29,825 bases of DNA from Lingula anatina (GCF_001039355.2 NW_019776063.1:20404-50228), one strand, 5' to 3'. Counted from the stretch's first letter, positions 8,428 through 19,807 are shown. Numbers and translations: made by a program. Notes: a model not told the origin generated them from the sequence alone.

Positions 8428-8734
8428 CTGGTAAAAATGTAAAATATATGTTATATATTCAACTCCAGAAACACATGCATTTCACTGAAATTTACTTAAT
8501 ATATCCAATTTAAATTAACTGACAATGTAATACCTATATATCATTTATCTATAGAGGGTGCTTCTTATTAACTGATACACATAAGTAACTTACATTCAAC
8601 AAAATGACCTGCCCCCAACATCTATGTGATTGGGAAATAATTTTTATACTATAACTTTACATGTTACATGTTGAATGGCCATAAAACATTTCTTAGTTCA
8701 AAGTATTAAACTGAGTTTTACTCATTTCCACAAN
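8428..8734. other. Copy 2 homology up to the N breakpoint
   Basis: This stretch aligns with 5346-5650 of copy 1 with nine substitutions and one 1-base indel by hand count. Alignment ends exactly at the ambiguous base N8734, one base before the expected splice donor of exon Z'. Sequence to the right is unrelated to copy 1. Confidence 0.75.
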
Positions 8735-10147
8735 TTGAATAATCCGCGTGATATAAGGCCCCGTACACGTCTGTCGACCCAGTTGCGTAGCGCTAACCTT
8801 ACCTGTGTGAATCAAATGAAAGACCGGCGTTTTTCTTTTACTTGGACAGTCAGTATCTTTGCACCGACTAGTCTGGGGGCGAAACTGCTTATGACGTCAT
8901 CCGTGACGTCACACGTCATCTCCTCTTAAAACAACCGTGGTTTATTTCTTTTCCGTACAATGATGGTTACGAAAGGCGCTTCGGACGTGATATCGAGGAT
9001 ACAGAACCGTCATTTTACAAATTTAGAATCAAATATATTAAAAATCTTTTATACAAGGCATCTGTCACGCTACATGTAAACATGCATGTAAAATAAACCT
9101 TTGATTTTACGGAACCCGTTTTGGACAGCTACCCATATTAGACAGTTCGTATTAATTTTTTTTTTTTTTTTTTAGATGCTAAATTTATTTAATGGCTTCA
9201 AGCGTACATTGCATGTAAGAGCTTTTTTCCGTCACACAAGCCCAGGTTTGACTTGACAACGTCATGCATGGGTCGTTGTAGAAAAGAAAATCGAGCAGCA
9301 GGAAAACTGTCTGCTTGCCTCGCCCCTTTCTAAACAGCTGAAAAAGAAATTAATTTTCGGCTCAAACTATCACTTACCACCAAAACAAATTTGAAACAAA
9401 TTCTGTTCTACATTTCACTCATCACAACCCTATGACTACTTGATCGTGAGTTATCAAGTGCAATATCTAATGCAGACAGTCGCCCTGAGCTATCAAATGC
9501 AATATCCTCAGGTAAATCACGAAGGATTAATGGCAATAAGAGGGTAAAAGTGCCCACCTTTGTACATGAAATATAAATTGTGAATGAATAAAAAAAAAAT
9601 TGATACCAAATTAAAATTAAGGTCTTACACTTTTATGATCCACAGTAGTTTTTTTTTTTTTTTTTTTTTTTTTTGTAATTTTGAAATATCAAAAATTAAT
9701 GTAAAAATGACCTTGTCAAATATTCATGGAAATGTAAGTTTTAGGGGAGTCTGAAATACATTGCTACATTTCTATAGTTGTAGTAAGGTGACAACTGTGA
9801 AATTTTGTAATTGGGCACAGAAGGTGCCAGTTTAAAAAAGAAAGGCGATAAGTGGCCAATCAATGCTTGTGATCAATATTTTGATTGCTTTATTCTTACA
9901 TATAGTGTTGATTGAAAGAAGATGATCACAATGACTTGAGGATAAACGATGTTCATTTTTTATATGAGCCCCTGACAATACAAGACAAGTCTAAGACAAG
10001 ATAATTATTCATGGTTGAAAAGACATAAATATAAGGTGAGATATCTTTTAAAATCAGCTTGTCTTAGGGTTGGGTTTGATATCTACTCAAACATCTATGG
10101 ACATTTTCAGTCCATATGCTAGCAGTCGCCCATGCTAGTAGTGGCCA
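8735..10147. other. Non-coding region, no gene recognised
   Basis: Begins with a more GC-rich segment (8735-9010) holding two CRE palindromes. The rest is AT-rich with T runs at about 9156-9173 and 9649-9675. No open frame has a recognisable domain. The 84-codon frame over the N is broken by that ambiguity and has no familiar motif. Confidence 0.5.
8892..8911. promoter_or_regulatory. Two CRE palindromes (TGACGTCA)
   Basis: Perfect TGACGTCA at 8892-8899 and 8904-8911, followed by a further CGTCA half-site at 8914. This is the consensus for CREB/ATF-family factors. No transcript start is identified nearby, so the promoter role is inference. Confidence 0.45.
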
Positions 10148-10768
10148 CTACAATTCGCTTATCGATCTAACAGAAATGTTGAAGATGCAATTAATCTGTG
10201 CCTACACACTGTACTACAACACTTAGATAACAAAAACTCTTATGCAAGGATTCTATTTATTGACTACAGTTCAGCTTTTAACACAATTGTGCCAAAAAAA
10301 ACTATATTTGAAACTTTTAAACCATCTTAAGCTACCTGTTTTTATTTGTGACTGGATTTTAGACTTTCTTTTAGATAGAAGACAATCTGTTAAAGTCGGC
10401 CCTTTTAGCTCAAAAATAACAGTCTTAAATACCGGTGCACCACAGGGATGCGTCCTTTCACCTTGTCTTTACTCCCTTTTTACCTATGATTGTACTAGTG
10501 TAAGCGACGGGACTTTTCTCATGAAATTTGCGGATGATACTACGCTTGTGGGGCTAGTTACTGATAATGACGAGAGTACATATAGAGAATCTGTTGAGTC
10601 AGTGTTAAGCTGGTGCGAGAGTAATGATCTTATCTTGAATTTAGCTAAAACCAAAGAAATGATAGTGGATTTTAGAAGGAATCAGAATGTAAAGGTACCC
10701 CTCACCATTGGTAATGTTGAAGTTAGTAGGGTAGAGGAATTTAAACTACTTGGTATACACCTTAAAGG
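10148..10768 (+). pseudogene. Reverse transcriptase fragment of the LINE
   Basis: Non-LTR reverse transcriptase, which would copy element RNA at a nicked target. Visible parts, in order: [11 protein letters not shown] (motif A, catalytic Asp) in one frame up to about 10300; then, after a one-base shift, [29 protein letters not shown] (motif B); KFADDTTLVGLV (motif C with the FADD catalytic pair); LNLAKTKEMIVDFRR and FKLLGIHL. Order and spacing fit CR1/L2/Rex1-type LINEs. The endonuclease domain is absent through 5' truncation. Confidence 0.88.
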
Positions 10769-10770
10769 TA

Positions 10771-11150
10771 CATACGAACCGAGCATCGGTGGAGTGTGGA
10801 TTCCGAGTAACACATGTAAACCATTTCTACTAGATTCTTATATGACTCAAATAAATTCGACATGCCAAGGGATAAACTGAATAGATCACTCAATCAGCCA
10901 TAAAAGACCTTCAGACTGCTCCTTTCTTTAAATTTATGGTTGTAAATTTAACCTACTTCCGTGACCTACTTTCCTGCCCCATTGACATACAGCTTAGAAT
11001 GCCAGCAGAAAAATCTGTTCAAACATCATTTTCGGGTAAAATTAAACAATGCCTTTTGGTAATTCTCTTAGTTATACTACTTGAAACTATATGCTGGCAT
11101 TTGGTTGGTTTTTGTGACAAAAAATTGACTTTGTATGCATCTTTAACAGT
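10771..11150. mobile_element. Unidentified ~380-bp insertion in the LINE
   Basis: It separates FKLLGIHL from the LNWKDNTAKSVKKAQ continuation that normally follows within a few residues. It is bordered by TTAAAGGTA (10762-10770) and TTAACAGTA (11143-11151), a possible decayed target duplication matching at 7 of 9 bases. No inverted repeats or coding motif were seen inside it. Confidence 0.5.
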
Positions 11151-11600
11151 AAATTGAATTGGAAAGATAACACCGCAAAGAGTGTAAAGAAGGCACAGCA
11201 AAGACTGTATTTTTTAAGATCATTGAGAACTTTTACTGATAGCTTGCCTATTTTAGTCAATTTTTACAGGTGTGTAATTGATAGCATTCTAGCGTACGGA
11301 ATTATAATATAGTATAGCGGAACAGCTGGGGAGGAAAGGAAGAAATTAGCAAACGCTGTAAAAACTGCAAGCAGGATTATCGGGCAGGATCTCCCCAAGC
11401 TGGAAGATATTTTTAAAGACAGGATGGAGAAAAGAATTGTCAACACCATGAAAGACTCTTTCCATCCTGCATCATCTCTTTTTACGTTTTTACCAAGCAA
11501 CAGTAGACTTTTAACTTTTAAAGGCAGTAAATGCTTTTTAAACAGCTTTTATCCAAGTGCAGTGACGCATTTTAATTTGATCTCAAAACTAAATTCTTAA
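11151..11600 (+). pseudogene. C-terminal part of the LINE ORF2
   Basis: The frame resumes with LNWKDNTAKSVKKAQQRLYF and continues through LVNFYRCVIDSILAYG, KTASRIIGQDLPKLEDIF and HPASSLFTFLPS to a natural stop at 11598-11600. This is the familiar tail after the RT domain of CR1/L2/Rex1-like ORF2. A TAG at 11310-11312 sits where Trp is expected (before YSG). Confidence 0.82.
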
Positions 11601-11708
11601 TTAATTTATTTATTGTATTATTTTATTATTTTACTCTGTATACTGCTCCAAAAGGAAAATGATTTCCGATTTTTATAATTGGCTAAATAAACTCTTATCT
11701 TATCTTAT

Positions 11709-12717
11709 GTTTATTGCTGCCATGAGGTAGCTGCTACATGCTTACATAGCATGGCTAGGCAGATACAATGAAACTTTTGTACAAAAAAAGAACAACTCAA
11801 AGAAAAAAAACGTAGGTCTTTCAAAGGGAAGCAAGGGTTGGAATTAGTCAAATATTTTCAGTTGCAAGCAGAAAAAGAAATTTTATTTTCATGTAATGCA
11901 TGCTATCAAAAAAGAAAAATATGGATGAGAAATGGAGTCTAAATACAATTAGTATATTTTATTTTTATTTTTATTGCTTAGGATTAAGAAAGATAAAATG
12001 TAAAATGTTCTTCAGATATTCAAGGTTATATTAATTATGATGATAGCAGACGTACATTGGGGTGGCCCCTACTTTATATAGAGACCCATGCTATAGAGAC
12101 CCTCTACACATAGGGTGTGCGTGACCCACCCCACTCCTAATGGGCATGAAAGTACATTTTGTACAACTAAAATTGTTTTGAAAATACCCCCTTTTGCATC
12201 TATTTTGCATAAAAAGTAAACAATAGAAGGCTTCATCACACACACCCTAGTCTTGATACTTATGACTAATGGCTTCTTTGAGAAAATACCGTAATACACC
12301 ACCTCTCTTCCCAAGGATTAAAAAAACACAATTCCTTTCCCATTTACTTGTCCCACACCACAAGTTTTTAACATACAACTCCTTTTTACACCACAAGACA
12401 CGTTTCAATAGAAAATATTATTTATGTAATATATAAAATAAAACAAGTTATGTAAAAAACTAGTTGCTCTGATTCATTAGAATGCATACTACAGGTAAAT
12501 CTTGCTACCCCCCCCCCCCACCCACAGACATGTAACTCATTAAAAAATGCTAAGTAATGATGTCTCAAACCAAATAATATTTTTTTCACGCAACAAATAT
12601 ATGCATAAACATTATAATAGCAAATCATTTTTAAAATTTGACGATGGGCACTTTGCCAATGGTTATCAGCACTCATCTTTTCTGGAGCCTAAATCGACAC
12701 TTATTTACAGCCACTGT
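11709..12717. other. Non-coding region with C-run
   Basis: AT-rich DNA with no recognised gene. A near-repeat TATAGAGACCC occurs twice at about 12077-12102, and a C-rich tract lies at about 12509-12524. Open frames here carry no known motif. Confidence 0.45.
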
Positions 12718-12890
12718 CCGATGTAATGTGACAGAGAGTCCCCCCCCCCCATGACACAGAATCTGTTTCCCCTTAATTTGTACAGGCTTGCCCTAGATTT
12801 TGATCCGCTTAAACCAGGCTAACCCTAACCATTTTCACTAAATGGAGGGCGGACTTTCAGGTACGCGGACCCTTAGTTTCGTTACACAGG
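12718..12890. mobile_element. CCGGTGTAACG-type MITE, copy 1
   Basis: The left end CCGATGTAATGTGAC is inverted at the right (reverse complement CCTGTGTAACGAAAC). The interior shares GGCTAACCCTAACCAT and AAATGGAGGGCGGACTTTC with the copy at 26069-26249, in the same orientation. A C10 run lies inside. No clear target duplication. Confidence 0.7.
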
Positions 12891-12960
12891 TTTTTAAGAG
12901 AATGGCCAACTAAGATTCTTCGGCGCCCTTCAAGACGACTACCCTGAATGGCTTTGTATT

Positions 12961-13170
12961 ATGCTAAGAGTAAGCTGACTCCGTGAGTTTTCAGAGTAAT
13001 AAAGAATGTTCAATTGCCAGAATGGAGTCAATGCCTCTACTTCAGCGTAACAATTAAACAGTTCAGGAATATATTATAGAAGTTCTTAGAGCTCAGTCCA
13101 CAAATTACACGGTCCCTTTCTAGTGTTATCGCTCTCATTTTACCACTTTCACTTTGACAAACAAATGTAT
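12961..13170. repeat. Local duplication, unit 1
   Basis: This segment (CTGACTCCGTGAGTTTTCAG, ATTGCCAG..AGTCAATGCC, TTATAGAAGTTCTTAGAGCT) recurs at about 13270-13705. Unit 2 is longer because of a MITE and about 60 further bases. Unit 1 shows the uninterrupted state ACTTCAGCGTAAC. Confidence 0.75.
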
Positions 13171-13269
13171 GTGGAGGATGTTTTCTTTCTGATTCAGTTG
13201 TTCAATGTTTTAATTCAATGGCTCTGTAACCAAGACTAAGGACAACACTGCTGTACTAGTACTCTCACT

Positions 13270-13705
13270 TAGTTTATCTCTGACTCCATGAGTTGACCAA
13301 GTAATAAACAATACCCAATTGCCAGCAATGAAGTCAATGCCTTTACTTCACTTCACAGGCCCGTAGCTAGCAATTTCAAAAGGGGGGTTCCTTTTCTGGA
13401 AAAGTGGACCTTTTCCCATAAAAGCTACATGTACCTAGATCATATTTTACCCAGAGTGGACCTTTTCCAAGCAAAAGGGGCGGTTCTTTCGAACCCCCCG
13501 AACCTCCCCTGGCTACGGGCCTGCTTCAGTATAACAGTTGTAGAATGATGAGTAATATGCTGCAGTTTGGGGTTAGTGTGCCAGAGACGACAGTACTAGT
13601 ATAGAAATATGTTATAGAAGTTCTTAGAGCTCAGTCCACAAATTACAAGTTCCCTTTCTAGTTTTACCGCTCTAATTTTACCACTTACGCTTTGACAAAC
13701 AAATA
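13270..13705. repeat. Local duplication, unit 2 (MITE-interrupted)
   Basis: Paralogue of 12961-13170. It contains the 168-bp MITE at the position matching ACTTCAGCG in unit 1, and an additional stretch (about 13545-13610) that unit 1 lacks. Confidence 0.75.
13356..13523. mobile_element. hAT-like MITE with CAGGCCCGTAGC ends
   Basis: The left end CAGGCCCGTAGCTAGC is inverted at the right (reverse complement CAGGCCCGTAGCCAGG). The 168-bp element is flanked by CTTCA on both sides (13351-13355 and 13524-13528). The inner sequence GTGGACCTTTTCC..GGGGCGGTTC recurs at 18796-18893. The CAG ends suggest hAT, but the visible duplication is 5 bp rather than 8. Confidence 0.75.
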
Positions 13706-15180
13706 CAGGTTGCATTTGAAGAGGAAATGATGGTTATTTAATCAATACGGTTGCTTAATATGTTAATTCTCAAACTAAGCGCCTTATCTACTTACATCAA
13801 ACCGCACTGTGTGAATTCCTTCTACATGTACATGTACCTCCCTTGAGAGCCAGCGTAACACTTCATCCTCCTTATTGCATCGCAGAATTTCTTACCAGAC
13901 CCGGCTCCTACTTCAAAACTGTTCCATTGTTTAAAACAAGTCAGGGTATCTTCTTTTTAAAGTTTGTAAAGCGACAATATAAAGGTCGTTTTGCGGAGTT
14001 AATTGATCCCCGTATAAGAATTAAGAATTACGAACTAATTTTTCTACAATCAACAGCTGAAAAGGATAGCTAATATTTCCTCCTATATTTCAATGACTCT
14101 CAGAGCATCGATCGCCATCAGGGGATGACAACATGGGCTTCTGATTGAAGAAAAATTCACATTATTCTTATAATATAACACAGCCGATGAAACTCTTTTC
14201 TGTATAAAAATTGTTATCTCCAATTGTTGAAATTGGCGATTTAACGCAATCGGTGGTCGTTTGTCAAAAATTCGTCACAGAAAATCATCCGGAAGCCTTA
14301 AGAGTACTATACTGCAGTGCAGTGTAATTAAAACAGTACATTCTTGAAGTATCTAACTCCCATGCGATATCCAGCTACTTCCAGACGCAGATAGCGTTCT
14401 GTACGATCAGACTGCAATGCTTCTTTAATCTACATCTCAAGGTAGATGAACGATAGCTGACCGCCAGATGGCGACAGTGTACGAATACTAATTAAAGAAA
14501 ATGCACGTCTTTAGCAGCTTATGCAGAGGAGACATCTGGTGACGCCGTATGGTGTAGATACGCAAACTGTTCACCATACTATGATAAGGAGATGATGTTT
14601 AAATCTAAAACTAAAAACCTATGGCATTGGAAATGACGGAGTGTTAACTGCTGGTCTTGGCTGACTACAGCGCGGTGACACATTTCTAAGTTAATCACAA
14701 AATATTCACAAGTGCAAAGATGTACGTTCCTTAGAGCATATTAAACTGAAAGTGAATGCCAATCTTACCCGTTTAAAACGTTCTGAAATGTGGCTTGTAG
14801 AAAAGAGAACTCTCGCAATGGAGAGGACATAATGCGAGAAAAAGAAAATTACGTTCCATTTCGCCTAAATTGCATAGAGCACACATTTTTGTGGATTGGG
14901 ACTGATGGCCTGTGTTATTCAGTTCTTAATTAATTTTACGAGAACTACCCCAAAAATTATATGCGTGAAAGCTGCACTTATTTCCTTTGCCATGAACAGT
15001 ATCTAGGAAGAGTAATGGAAAGAATGACGATGTGGGAGAGCCGTCCCCTGGGGACAGTTGCAGCCACACGTTCCACCCAGCATGTAAAGATGTGTACGAG
15101 CACGCGCATGTGTGTGAGAGAAATAAAATGCATGAAGAAAGCTTTAAGCCAAGCTGGAACTTGAACCTCTTAATAGATTG
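13706..15180. other. Non-coding region, no gene recognised
   Basis: No domain or convincing exon seen. A 76-codon open frame at 13843-14073 lacks any recognised motif and does not begin with ATG. Two TACATGTA copies overlap at 13823-13836. Confidence 0.4.
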
Positions 15181-15232
15181 CCTGAACCACACACTCGCGC
15201 ACACACACAAGCACACACACACATACGCGCGC
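15181..15232. repeat. CA/GCGC microsatellite
   Basis: ACACACTCGCGCACACACAC followed by further CA repeats and CGCGCGC. Open frames on both strands here are driven by the repeat. Confidence 0.9.
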
Positions 15233-17188
15233 TAATTAGTCTAGAGTTGACGTGCCTTATTATTAATATTATAATTGTTATTATTGTTGTTTTTATTAAT
15301 TTATCAATATTGTATAATGTAGTATAATACATCTCAAACGTAGCATAGAAAGCCAACGATTTAACCGATCAAACCATTTTATTTCCAGTACAGTCTATCT
15401 CACATCTTTGGTGAAGGTATACGTTTGGTGGCCTGCATTAATCCAACTATTGATTAATTATTCGATCATTGTTTTAGACATGCCAAAAAAACGCCTTGGA
15501 GATTGAAAACCCACGGAATAAAAATAGTTCCAAAATCGAGAAATTGGCAAAGTCGATCCATTTGCAAACTATTTCTGGTATTGTTTTTTAAACGTTTTTA
15601 TAAAGTCTAAATAAGACGTAAAATGAGATATTGGAATTGGTTTTAAAGGAAAAAGATGACAATTCTTGAGGGGAATAAAGACGCCATTTATCACGATAAA
15701 GATTCATTCCATCGCTAATTTCCCTCAAAAAGACATTGCTTCGTTTCCTGAAAATATAATGTTAAAGACAAGTTTACAACCAAACAAATAAACATAGAAA
15801 CGAAAATGAACGCCTACCTGATAACTTCACCTGGCGCGTGGCATGCGTCAGTTATTCACTGATCTGCGGCAATTTCCACGGACTCGTGTCTTCTGTCTTC
15901 TGACAGACGGCAGTGAGCCCAGCAGCGTCTCATGCAGCGAGCTGATTCTTTATAAATAGTTGACCAGGGATTGAATTACGGACTTGGCAGATGTCTGTGT
16001 CCATTGCAAACGAGCTGTCAATTAACACCAAGGTTGACGTGGCTTATGGGAGTGATGGCTTATTTATAGGGAGATTTATAATTTGTTATATCGTGTATTC
16101 ATACGTTTTAAACTTCCTTTAAAAAAAGTGATCCTCTAATTATTAGGTTACTCAATTCGACTCCTCCTTTCTATTGAGTTCGATGTTTCTACCATGTAAA
16201 ATCAGATTGCTATGTTTTTTTAACAAACCATGGTTAATGTAAACCACAAGACTCTTTTTAACATTTCATAAGGAAATATTTGTGTGAGGGGGTTATCGTT
16301 TTTAAGGAGTGAATTGGGAAACATAAAAGACAGTGTGGAAATTAAACATTAAAATATGACATTGGAATATGTCCTGTTATTCTAGTGACTATAATCAGAA
16401 AATATTTGCACGTGCTCGTGTTCATGAAGTAGAATTTCCGTGAAACCCGTCCTCATCTCCAAACCGTTAATACTTGAGCAAAACGCTTAGTGCGCGTTGA
16501 TTGAAAAATATGCGTCTAGTGATAATGAAAACATTACGCTAAACTGGCGAAAGCTTTATTGCTACATTAACGATCCGACTCCTTTGTGTTCGGCGTTGAT
16601 TTCACTTCTTTTTTCATTTGCGACGGGCAACAGTGCTTTATCTAATGCATTTTGTTGCATAAAAGAAAATCTGCAGTATGCTTCGTCCGTTTCCTGTATC
16701 GTCTACTTATTACCAGAAACTTGGATAATCAAAATAACCAGACTGGAAAAGCAGAGGCTTTATTGGGTCTTCCTGCAATCTGGCGCGAATGGACCAAGAC
16801 GTGGAGAATTAATAGTATTAACCTTCCTGCACTTATGGAATGTACTTGTCCGTATATTTGTACATCTCGGTGATGTTGCTTTATGGCCGAGGCTTCCGGT
16901 GAAGTAGGTTTAAGTCATTAGTCCAGGGATTTGGAACATATTTAAAACCGTAACAATGATGTAAGTGTCCCTTTAGATCATTGAGACGACTAAAACTTTG
17001 AGACTACTAATCTAATGCCGACTTATTTGGACTTTGATCTTTAATAGTGTAAATGGGGGGACATTTCCGAAGGCGACCTTGAGATTTGTGAGGTCATTTG
17101 AAAAGCACTTGTCTGAACACTTGAAGCATGAATTCCTTTCTTTTTTATGGCCTCAGTACACCTACGACTTGTTTCTAGAACAGTTTCT
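15233..17188. other. Non-coding region with possible TATA sites near 16 kb
   Basis: AT-rich. TATAAATAG at about 15950 on plus, and CTATAAATAAG at about 16060 on minus, frame a ~110-bp interval. On plus, a 44-codon ATG frame starts at about 15990 (MSVSIANELS). On minus, a good-looking donor (ATCAG|gtaggc) lies near 15820. A long frame at 16497-16907 has no ATG and no known motif. No gene could be assembled. Confidence 0.35.
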
Positions 17189-18103
17189 AACAAATCTGTG
17201 TTTGTCCGTCCGTCTGTTTGTTTATTTGTTTGTTTGTATGTTTGTTTGTTAGTGCTGGGCGTGTATGAAAAATAATTGTCATTTACTTGCCTGGCAGTTG
17301 GCCGATACCGTCATAAAGGAAAATAACTAATTCGCCTTCTGATGGTACCGTCCCTTAATTAAATCAGTGAAGGAACAAGTATAAGTTTAGTTACAATTGA
17401 CGTTTTAGGCAGGCAACATCAAACAGTTTTTAGAGATGACGTATTTAAAATTCATGCCGTACATGTCCGCCGTGCAGAACTTGATACCTTGGCATGCATT
17501 CTACAACACAAGACGACTATCAATAGATCACTGCAATAAGTTGAATATCTTTTATAAAGCGACATTCTAGTAGGGTAAAAACCAAGGACTAGCGATCTCT
17601 AACAGGTTAAGACTGGAGTGGTTAGTCCTCACTACAACGGCAACAACACAAACCAGAACATGAACAATAAAAAATAATGACAATAACAACAACAGTAATA
17701 ATAACAACAACAATAACAACAGCAACAGTCTGAACAACGCCATCGTCCTGCACCACACACATGCTTTTACACCAAACCTTTCAGCCACAACAAAGATTTT
17801 GTCAGATTTTGCTGCAGTTAAACTGCTTTTCGTTGTCATTGGCGTCAGTTAGCGAGCGGTGGCCAAGGTCGATGAACAACTGTGGAATTGAAATAAACTT
17901 GAGCTGGCTTAAAACATCAATTGTAACTAACATTATACTTGTTCCTTCACTGATTTAATTAAGGGACGATACCATCAGAAGGCGAATTAGTTATTTTCCT
18001 TTTTTGGCGGTATCGGCAACTGCCAGACAGGTAAATGACAATTATTTTTCATACACGTCCAACACTAACAAACAAACAGAAGGACAAACACAGACTATTT
18101 GTT
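17189..18103. mobile_element. Foldback element with ~200-bp inverted arms
   Basis: The left arm (about 17189-17418) and right arm (about 17900-18103) are inverted copies. Examples: CTGTGTTTGTCC against GGACAAACACAG, TCATTTACTTGCCTGGCAGT against its complement near 18020, and CAGTGAAGGAACAAGTATAA against its complement near 17940. Arm identity is high, with small indels. The ~480-bp core contains an (AAC/AAT)n-rich stretch (about 17655-17730) and no transposase. The class of element is uncertain. Confidence 0.8.
17655..17730. repeat. (AAC)n/(AAT)n trinucleotide-rich tract
   Basis: Interrupted CAACAA and AATAAC repeats inside the foldback core; they yield a poly-Leu frame on minus that is not a gene. 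Confidence 0.85.
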
Positions 18104-18388
18104 GATATATAGGTTCAACAGAACAGGATATTTATTTTTTTTTTACAAATGTCCGTACATGAATCACATCAGCAGAAAAGTTATCATTTCCCATATTTGA
18201 ACTTGAAACGCTCAGACAACGTGATCTTGGACATGTGAATAGTGGTTCTAAGCCACATGCAAGATTGACGTGATGTAAACCCACGCTACCGTGGTGAAGC
18301 GTGCTCTCTGGTGACTGCTCCTCTAAACCCTATTGGCAGCGCGTTGAGGTAGTACTTTTAATTATTAAACAACATCTGTTTTATTATT
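18104..18388. other. Non-coding, nothing recognised
   Basis: AT-rich DNA with a T run at about 18136-18144. No coding or repeat signal recognised. Confidence 0.4.
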
Positions 18389-18430
<42 letters not shown>

Positions 18431-18456
18431 TCACACACACACACACACACACACAC
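18389..18456. repeat. (CT)n(CA)n compound microsatellite
   Basis: About ten TC repeats, then CA repeats with one TC interruption. Confidence 0.95.
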
Positions 18457-18795
18457 GTTAAATCGTTAGTGTTTCAATCCCCTGACATGTGGCTTAACGT
18501 AAATGTAGTGTTGTATATATTCTGCATATAAAATTTTCACATAACATAATCTTATTTAAACTAATCCGAAACTTCTTAGGAGCAGATAAGCCTGATCCAA
18601 GCGCTTATAATTAAACATTTCCAAGTAAAACATTTTTTATCCGCTGATTACAACAGGGCCAAGGATTTTAATTGACATCCACCTTCATATCAAAACATGG
18701 TCTCCATGGAAACTTCAAAACACTAGTAATTAAAACATTCTCAGTTTCAGCTTTTCCTGAAAAAAATAAAGCACCTTTGAACATGAAACCTTTGT

Positions 18796-18893
18796 CTACC
18801 TAGATTGAATTTTTAATTTTGCCCAAAGCGGACCTTTTCCCGGCTACAAGGGCGGTTCGTACGAACCCTCCGACCCCCCCTGTTACTGCCAGA
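18796..18893. mobile_element. Relic of the hAT-like MITE family
   Basis: Aligns with the right half of the MITE at 13356-13523: ACCTAGAT, GCGGACCTTTTCC, GGGCGGTTCGTACGAACC, then a C-rich end. The left terminus is not recognisable and the right end (TGTTACTGCCAG) has decayed. Confidence 0.6.
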
Positions 18894-19807
18894 GCAGTGT
18901 TTTATAGATAAATTTTATTTCTTTACTTCGGACGCGCTACTCACTTGTTTGTTGCATCGGTGTTGAGTAACAATTGTTTTTTAGCGCGCTTATGATAATG
19001 ATGGGATAGAATGTGATTCCATGTGGAATGAGATCGGCTGATATTAAATGCTGAGACAGCCGTAATTACAAGTGTTTTTGTAACAGGAATCTGGCCCATA
19101 AGGTTAGCAATTAATTTTAAGTTATGAAAGTTCATTTAAAGATAATTGCGAGAAGATAAAATTAGTTTTCCATTGTAAACTGCAACTTTGAGTAGCGTTA
19201 GAAATGCCGGTCTGATGTACAATGCACAGTACATGTAACACAATCACTGTGCCTTTCAGTATTGGAGTAAAGAAAGTTCAGTAAAGTGTAGTGTATTGTT
19301 TAGAAACGAGAATGTAGCTGTACTAGTTGCGAGTTAAAGATTGTTTGTTTTATGTTCGTAATCAATGTTATTTTTAAAAGCGTATTTTTTCATTGTGTTA
19401 GTTGCGCCAGATGAGATTTACTACACAATCATTTAGAACCCAGTCGCTTGCATTACACTAGAATAGCCCAAAGTCGGTAAGAGTTACTTATATTTTGGAG
19501 ATAAAGATAGGATAACATGCAACTGTTAAGTAAAGATGTTATTTAAGCGACTTAATAGCATTATATAAAAGAACTAGGGCAAGAATATGAGATGATTTTC
19601 TTATTTTATTTCAATTATTTTTTCAGTTGACGGTTTAATAAATCAGTAAAAACGACGCAAAGCTGTTGTTGTTGTGTGTGAGTATTGCAAGTGGCTACAC
19701 CCCCCCCCCTTCCCTGCTGGGGGCCTGGGTTAAATGAAATGCCATTAACAACATTCTTAAATTTTGTTAACAGTCGCTTCCCTGGTTGGAGGGTCGCCTG
19801 ACGTAGT
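18894..19807. other. Non-coding, nothing recognised
   Basis: AT-rich. A C run at 19700-19709 and a short TTGTTGTTGTGTGTG tract. No coding motif seen. Confidence 0.4.

Larger units (their letters stand above)
10148..11708 (+). mobile_element. 5'-truncated CR1/L2/Rex1-like LINE, degenerate
   Basis: The copy begins mid-reverse-transcriptase ([17 protein letters not shown]). It ends with AATAAACTCTTATCTTATCT, a simple ATCTT-type 3' tail typical of these non-LTR elements. The coding region is broken by a frameshift in an A run (about 10297-10304), an insertion of about 380 bp (about 10771-11150) and an in-frame TAG at 11310-11312. It is therefore inactive. Confidence 0.85.

Noticed and set aside
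8750-8785. GGCCCCGTACACG, resembling a MITE terminus
   Set aside because: No inverted partner was found within the following sequence.
15032-15356. Cys/Val- or His/Thr-rich frames over CA repeats
   Set aside because: Dinucleotide repeats translate to such peptides in any frame; no other coding support.
16497-16907. 136-codon open frame on plus
   Set aside because: It has no ATG at its start (TTG), no recognised domain, no splice context and an overlapping frame of similar length; a chance ORF is likely.
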